Shown here: positions 59,813 to 64,000 of the stretch, piece after piece
Numbering within the stretch: the first letter of the stretch is position 1
Layout: each line of letters opens with the position of its first letter
NCBI GenBank assembly: GCA_014904985.1
Contig: MU128953.1
Coordinates: 62,001 to 126,000 of the forward strand
Source of the DNA: Hydnum rufescens UP504
Lineage: Eukaryota > Basidiomycota > Agaricomycetes > Cantharellales > Hydnaceae
Length of the DNA: 64,000 bases
Reading direction: 5' to 3'
Made by a program: the position numbers and the translations under genes
Notes under the pieces: model-generated
Seen by the model: only the letters and a program-made list of their open reading frames with translations
The model's database searches: none
Told to the model about the DNA's origin: nothing

Positions 59813-61781
59813 ATGCCGTATTCTTGTTCTCGAGGTCATGCTCTCACAGGTCATGCCATCTTCACCCTGTTGAAAGCCTCAACATCGTGTTCTTTCAATT
59901 TGCGGCGCTCCCTCTCTTCCTCCTGTAGGCCGGTCACATTCATCTTCTCCGTGCCCCATCTGCCAATACCGTCAGCTCGGAGAAGGGTCTTCGTCGCGTC
60001 TGGTGACCAGAGGTTGTTCTGGACTGGGAAGAAAGACCATCCAGGGTACAGAAACACCCTGTCACCGAGCGACGAAGAATCAGCTCGTGATGAGATCCTG
60101 GAAAAAGCACTCAAGGGTCGGTCCGCGCTCTTGATGAGATGTATGCATATATCCTTCCGCATGACCATTTCCACAACCGACCCTGGTCAATAGGCACCAT
60201 CCTCGATGCCTCGGGGAATGTCACCCAAACCTCAGGCGAGTTCAAAAAATCCGACTTGTCAACCCGACACGGTCTCCACGTACGTTGTACTCCAAACTAG
60301 TCGATCCACGTGCCAAGGTTTTTTCTTCCCCCTTTCAGCCAAGAGATCTGCGGAAAATCGACTCTCGGATACCCAATCTTGTCCCCACGATTCTCGTGCG
60401 AAAGGAGACCTTTCTGGTAGTTCCTCCCTATTGTTGTGCCCCTACCTATTGGCCCCACCTCGAACTAAACCTTTTCAGGTCAACATATTACACATCCGTG
60501 CTCTAGTCAAGGCTGATATGGTCGTTCTTTTTGATACTTACGGTAGCTCCGATTCTCGTTTGCATTCCGTGTTTTTGTACCATCTAGAGGCAAGCGCTTG
60601 TGGGCTCTCGCTGCAGTCTGCCTCTGAAGCAGTCTTCCCTACAGCACAACTTAAGATCAAAGGGAAATACACTCCCTTATGAATTCCGGTCTGGTCCTTC
60701 CCTTGAGCCAGGATTCATGATCCTAATTCGCACTCGACCTCTTCAGGGCCCTAGAATCCATCTTACTCTCGGTGCTGTCTGCCCTCGAAGCAGAGATGGT
60801 ATTCATCCGCCACCTCGTCGGGGGCCTACTTTCTGAACTTGAAGACGATATTGACCGCGACAAGTTTAAGCGCTTATTGCATTACTCCCGGCGCCTTACA
60901 AACTTCCATAGTCGTGCCAAACTGGTGAGACTTCTAACCGCCGTGACACGTGGATCCGTCAGCCTTACGTGTACCGCCGACAAGTAGGTACAGGAGGCCA
61001 TAGAGGAAGTTCTTGAACAAGGTACATCCTGTCTTACATCGTGCTTCTTGTGTTTTGCATTCCTTACGCATGTCCTTGATGTGTAGACGAAGATCTCGCC
61101 GCAATGTTTCTCACTGACAAGAAGAATGCTGTACCTCGTACACCAAATGATCATGAAGAGCTTGAGGTCCTATTGGAATCATTCGGGAAGCAAGTAGAAG
61201 AAATAGTAAACGAAGCCGATACCATGACTGTGAGCAGATGGCGTTCTCATTCCTTTCAGTATCATGCCATGAGCTTCATCCCCTCCAGAGTAATGTCCAG
61301 TCAACTCAAGAAATTGTAGAACTTATTCTCGACTCGAATCGCAATGCTTTACTTGCACTAGACCTGAAGGTTTCAATTATCACTATGGGGCTTGGGGCGG
61401 GTGCCCTTGCCGTGGGAGCCTTTGGCATGAATGTAAGCTCCATCTAGTCTCTCATGACTGCCGGCCCTCAACGCGGTGTCCAGTTGCCAAACCACCTTGA
61501 AGACCACCATCTCGCATTTTGGACCGTGTCTGCTGCCGCTCTTGGAGCCACCGCAGTGATGATTTCCATGGGTCTTCGAATGTACGTCTTCCGCTTGGTA
61601 TACTTTCAGGTCAAAGAATTCGGGATCTCAACTTCTCGGGGTTCACGTTTCTTCCAGTCTTACTAAGATCCGCCGTGTGGGCCTCAGTTCGGCGCAAACC
61701 AGCACATTATCGAATTCCTCTGGCATGCTTACAAGATTCCGGCGCAAGGGCAGTAAACCCAGCGAGACGTGGCTTTCATGA
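59813..61781 (+). CDS. MRS2: Mitochondrial inner-membrane magnesium channel Mrs2
   Basis: A CorA-superfamily channel for Mg2+ uptake into mitochondria. The N-terminal exon (Met at 59813, MPYSCSRGHALTGHAIFTLL; a farther in-frame ATG is at 59735) is rich in Arg and Ser, as a presequence should be. Conserved blocks after splicing are CTILDASGNVTQTSGEFKKS, PRDLRKIDSRIPNLVPTILV and NILHIRALVKADMVVLFDTY. Next come LPYEFRALESILLSVLSALE, QEAIEEVLEQDEDLAAMFLT and TQEIVELILDSNRNALLALD. The defining GMN tripeptide is present in AVGAFGMN (about 61410-61434), just after the first membrane span. A second span lies at about 61510-61580. The last intron leads to LTKIRRVGLSSAQTSTLSNS and a basic tail ending SETWLS at 61781. 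Intact in all visible motifs. Confidence 0.92.
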
Positions 61782-63511
61782 AGCCCACTAATTCAATCAT
61801 GGGCTTTCTTATTTTGTTTCGCGTTGATAGTCCGGTTCTTACCAGTTTCCCAGACTTTTCGTAATCCATCCCCCCCCCCCCCAAAAAAAGTCGGAATTGT
61901 AGTACTACATTCGTCGATTGATAATTTATGAGCGTGTATACATACCCCGATAACCCCACAGTATCTAATACCCTCCCACTTCCCTCGTAACTTGAATATC
62001 ATAGCTCCAACTAAAGTACGCGTAAAAACTTGAAGCTGCTCCAAGGATGGAAACGGGGATGTTTTTGTCTCAGAGGGGTCGCCCCGCCGTGGCCTGTGCT
62101 TCCCTGTCTTCAGTCAACGTTACGATGACCGCCACGACCGACACGCGTGTACGCATGCGAAAGCAAAAAAAAAAAAACACCGACAGGCCTAGAAGCCTTA
62201 AATTACTGAAATACCGAACAATGAGCCGTCAAGAGAGGTCCATGGAGATTAATTGGATTATACTGCGAGCCTGCCAATACAAATGGGGAGCCCCGTGTTC
62301 AGCAATAAAGTGTGCGAGCCAAATAAAACGGAATAATTACCTCACGGTGTGTTGTGCGTCGGCAAGGGCACAAAAGTGTTCAAGGCATTCTTCTGATCCA
62401 CGAGTGAGTCGAGAAGGCGAATTGGAAGGACATGCTGATAAGGGATGATTATATTTTCTATGGGTGCTCGAAAAGAAGCCACAAATTAGGCCATGACTGA
62501 AATGTGGAAAGTAGATAAATATAAAACAACGAGAATACAAAAAATCGCAACACCCATGGTGCATGGGATCATCCAGAGGGAGAGCCTGGACGAATCGGAG
62601 ATGCTCCCCGAATCCAGGGGAACGGGTCCGTCCTAGGGAAGGGATGGCATGATACGGCATGGTTCTAATCCAGTATAATCGTACTAATCGATTTGTGCTT
62701 CTATCTCAATGAGATCAACTGGCGATCTGGCTCCAGTTCTTCCTTTCATGTAGCGCGAAAACACATTGCGCCCGTCCCTAGAATACGTGATGACTTCTTT
62801 GAACATGCACCTAATTCAGATAACAAAAAAAAGCACGACAAAAAAGTTAGAAAAAAAAAAAAAAACAAGAATTTGCGCACGCAGGAATTCTCAAAAGTCC
62901 CTTAGAAGAGTAAGGCGGAGGCTAGCAACTCGACGGAAACGGAAACATTGCACCTTGGCACGGTGAATTCCAGAAGAGGTTAATGAGGCACGATGCAATC
63001 GCGTGGACAGCAAGAATCGATCACTGCACCTTGAAGAAGGTCAAGTAACACTGCGGCAATACGTGTACATGACAGAATTCTCGTACAGACACCAGCCATT
63101 GAATAAAAGCTAAGGGAGCTGCCAAGGGCCGGATAACTCAATGGCTTCACGAAGTAGTTGATGATTCACATACGAGAGATGAATCAGCATCACGTCCGGC
63201 TCTCCACACGGTCCCCGAAGCCTGCAGAAGATGATAATGTGTAGTGAATCACGGTAGATATAATAATGATCGAGTTCACACTTTTAAAACAGCTCGAGGG
63301 ATCGCTCGGCTGAGGCGGGATCTTGCGGCACATAGAGACTGCTGTACACCGTTGGAATCATACCCATTGGACGGTCCGGCGCTTGGGTCAAAAATTTAGA
63401 CAGCATCAACCTGATTCGGTAGTGTGTAATCGAAGGGGTTAATATTTGCGGCCGTTATCCCTGAGCCTTGGATAGCCGGATCTTAAACAAGAAAGCGTTG
63501 AGTCAGCTGTT
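61782..63511. other. Gene-poor stretch
   Basis: About 1.7 kb with homopolymer runs (C and A) and short frames on both strands. Nothing supports a gene. The frame at 62337-62660 (minus) shows no family signal. Confidence 0.5.
61870..61889. repeat. Homopolymer pair, 13 C then 7 A
   Basis: A run of thirteen C followed directly by seven A. Such runs are prone to length errors in assemblies and to slippage. Confidence 0.9.
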
Positions 63512-63965
63512 TCATCCTTCGTAGTGTGCACTGGCTCCTTCGAGCACTAGAGTGGTCAGGGAGTCTGGACAGTAGGAGTTGAAGAGGACCATCCCTACAT
63601 TATGTGACTTCACCGTCCTGAAGGCAAGATATATTTTAGTGTAGGTGGGAGAAGACACTAAAGTTATGCGCCCCAAAATTTGGGCTGAGTGTGGGAACTC
63701 GAAAGATCCTGTGTTCAAAGAAGCAAGGGACGACTGGGTTAAACTTCATTTCCAATGACAGGGAAACGCTCGCTGTCATTTGGAAGCGCTCGAAGATATT
63801 AAAGACGAGATGATAAGGAGCAGCCTGGCAATCAGATCCTGGGGTGTTTCCAGGTGTTCGTACCACTTTCATCAGGATGTAGCCCCAAAGGTCGCTGTTG
63901 CGAAAGTCGAAAGTGGCGGCACGGATGATCACGTTCATGAGCTGAGCATTCCAAGCCACAGGCAT
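63512..63965 (-). CDS. Unrecognised two-exon gene near the right edge
   Basis: Exon 1 (from the Met at 63965, or from beyond the window) reads MPVAWNAQLMNVIIRAATFD and continues through NSDLWGYILMKVVRTPGNTP, VFNIFERFQMTASVSLSLEM and FFEHRIFRVPTLSPNFGAHN. A 43-base intron (GTGTCT...TTCAG, about 63640) joins it in frame to RTVKSHNVGMVLFNSYCPDS and LTTLVLEGASAHYEG, with a TGA at 63512-63514. The in-frame splice and even composition support a real gene. No domain, signal peptide or membrane span is recognised. An upstream exon may lie outside the window. Confidence 0.4.
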
Positions 63966-64000
63966 GGGAAAAGATTTAGCGATCTACAATTCCAAGGTAT

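Overview
The window is nuclear DNA from a filamentous basidiomycete, most likely an Agaricomycete. Genes are closely packed and broken by many small introns of about 45-65 bases with GT...AG ends. The core proteins are eukaryotic. The accessory stretches carry decayed NACHT-type NTPase sequence and small orphan families of the kind common in mushroom genomes. No operons, CRISPR arrays, rRNA or tRNA genes were seen. Family assignments rest on recognising conserved motifs by eye; no database was searched. Exon junctions were worked out by hand for several genes and are approximate elsewhere.

Layout. 1-25 kb is a dense core block: CFT1 (-, cut by the window edge), SEC31 (+), orotate phosphoribosyltransferase (+), a derlin (-), GPN2 (+), a TOK1-type potassium channel (-), an exomer ChAPs protein (+), ATG18 (-), an uncharacterised basic/acidic protein (+) and the kinetochore protein Mis12/Mtw1 (+). 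25-28.4 kb holds mitochondrial single-stranded DNA-binding protein (-) and the CCAAT-factor subunit HAP3/NF-YB (+). 28.4-33 kb is an accessory island: two degenerate NACHT fragments in opposite orientation flank a small two-exon gene that carries an apparent frameshift. 33-46.8 kb returns to core genes: calcineurin A (-), UNC-50/Gmh1 (-), a WW-domain RS-rich protein (+), an S1/P1 nuclease (-), a fungal membrane protein (+) and an oxysterol-binding protein (+). 46.8-51.3 kb is gene-poor and holds a 495 bp element with 21 bp terminal inverted repeats. 51.3-64 kb holds a multi-pass membrane protein (-), a frameshifted member of an unknown coiled-coil family (+), a Wss1-type protease (-), a proteasome RPT6 fragment (+), a single-pass membrane protein (+), a nucleotidyltransferase-like protein (-), the magnesium channel MRS2 (+) and an unrecognised gene near the right edge (-).

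How the genes relate. Several products act in the secretory and endomembrane system: Sec31 (COPII coat), derlin (ER-associated degradation), ChAPs (exomer cargo export), Gmh1/UNC-50 (Golgi), oxysterol-binding protein (lipid exchange) and Atg18 (autophagy). They are scattered and interleaved with unrelated genes, so this is probably chance. Four divergent pairs have start codons only 88-106 bp apart and must share compact promoters: CFT1/SEC31, TOK1/ChAPs, ATG18/unknown and UNC50/WW protein.

No clear new multi-gene system was found. The best leads are the inverted NACHT remnants around a frameshifted gene, the nucleotidyltransferase-like family, the coiled-coil orphan family with two frameshifts, the inverted-repeat element with repeated CGTAAC motifs, a probable GC-AG intron in HAP3 and a second zinc finger of WSS1 that lies out of frame.
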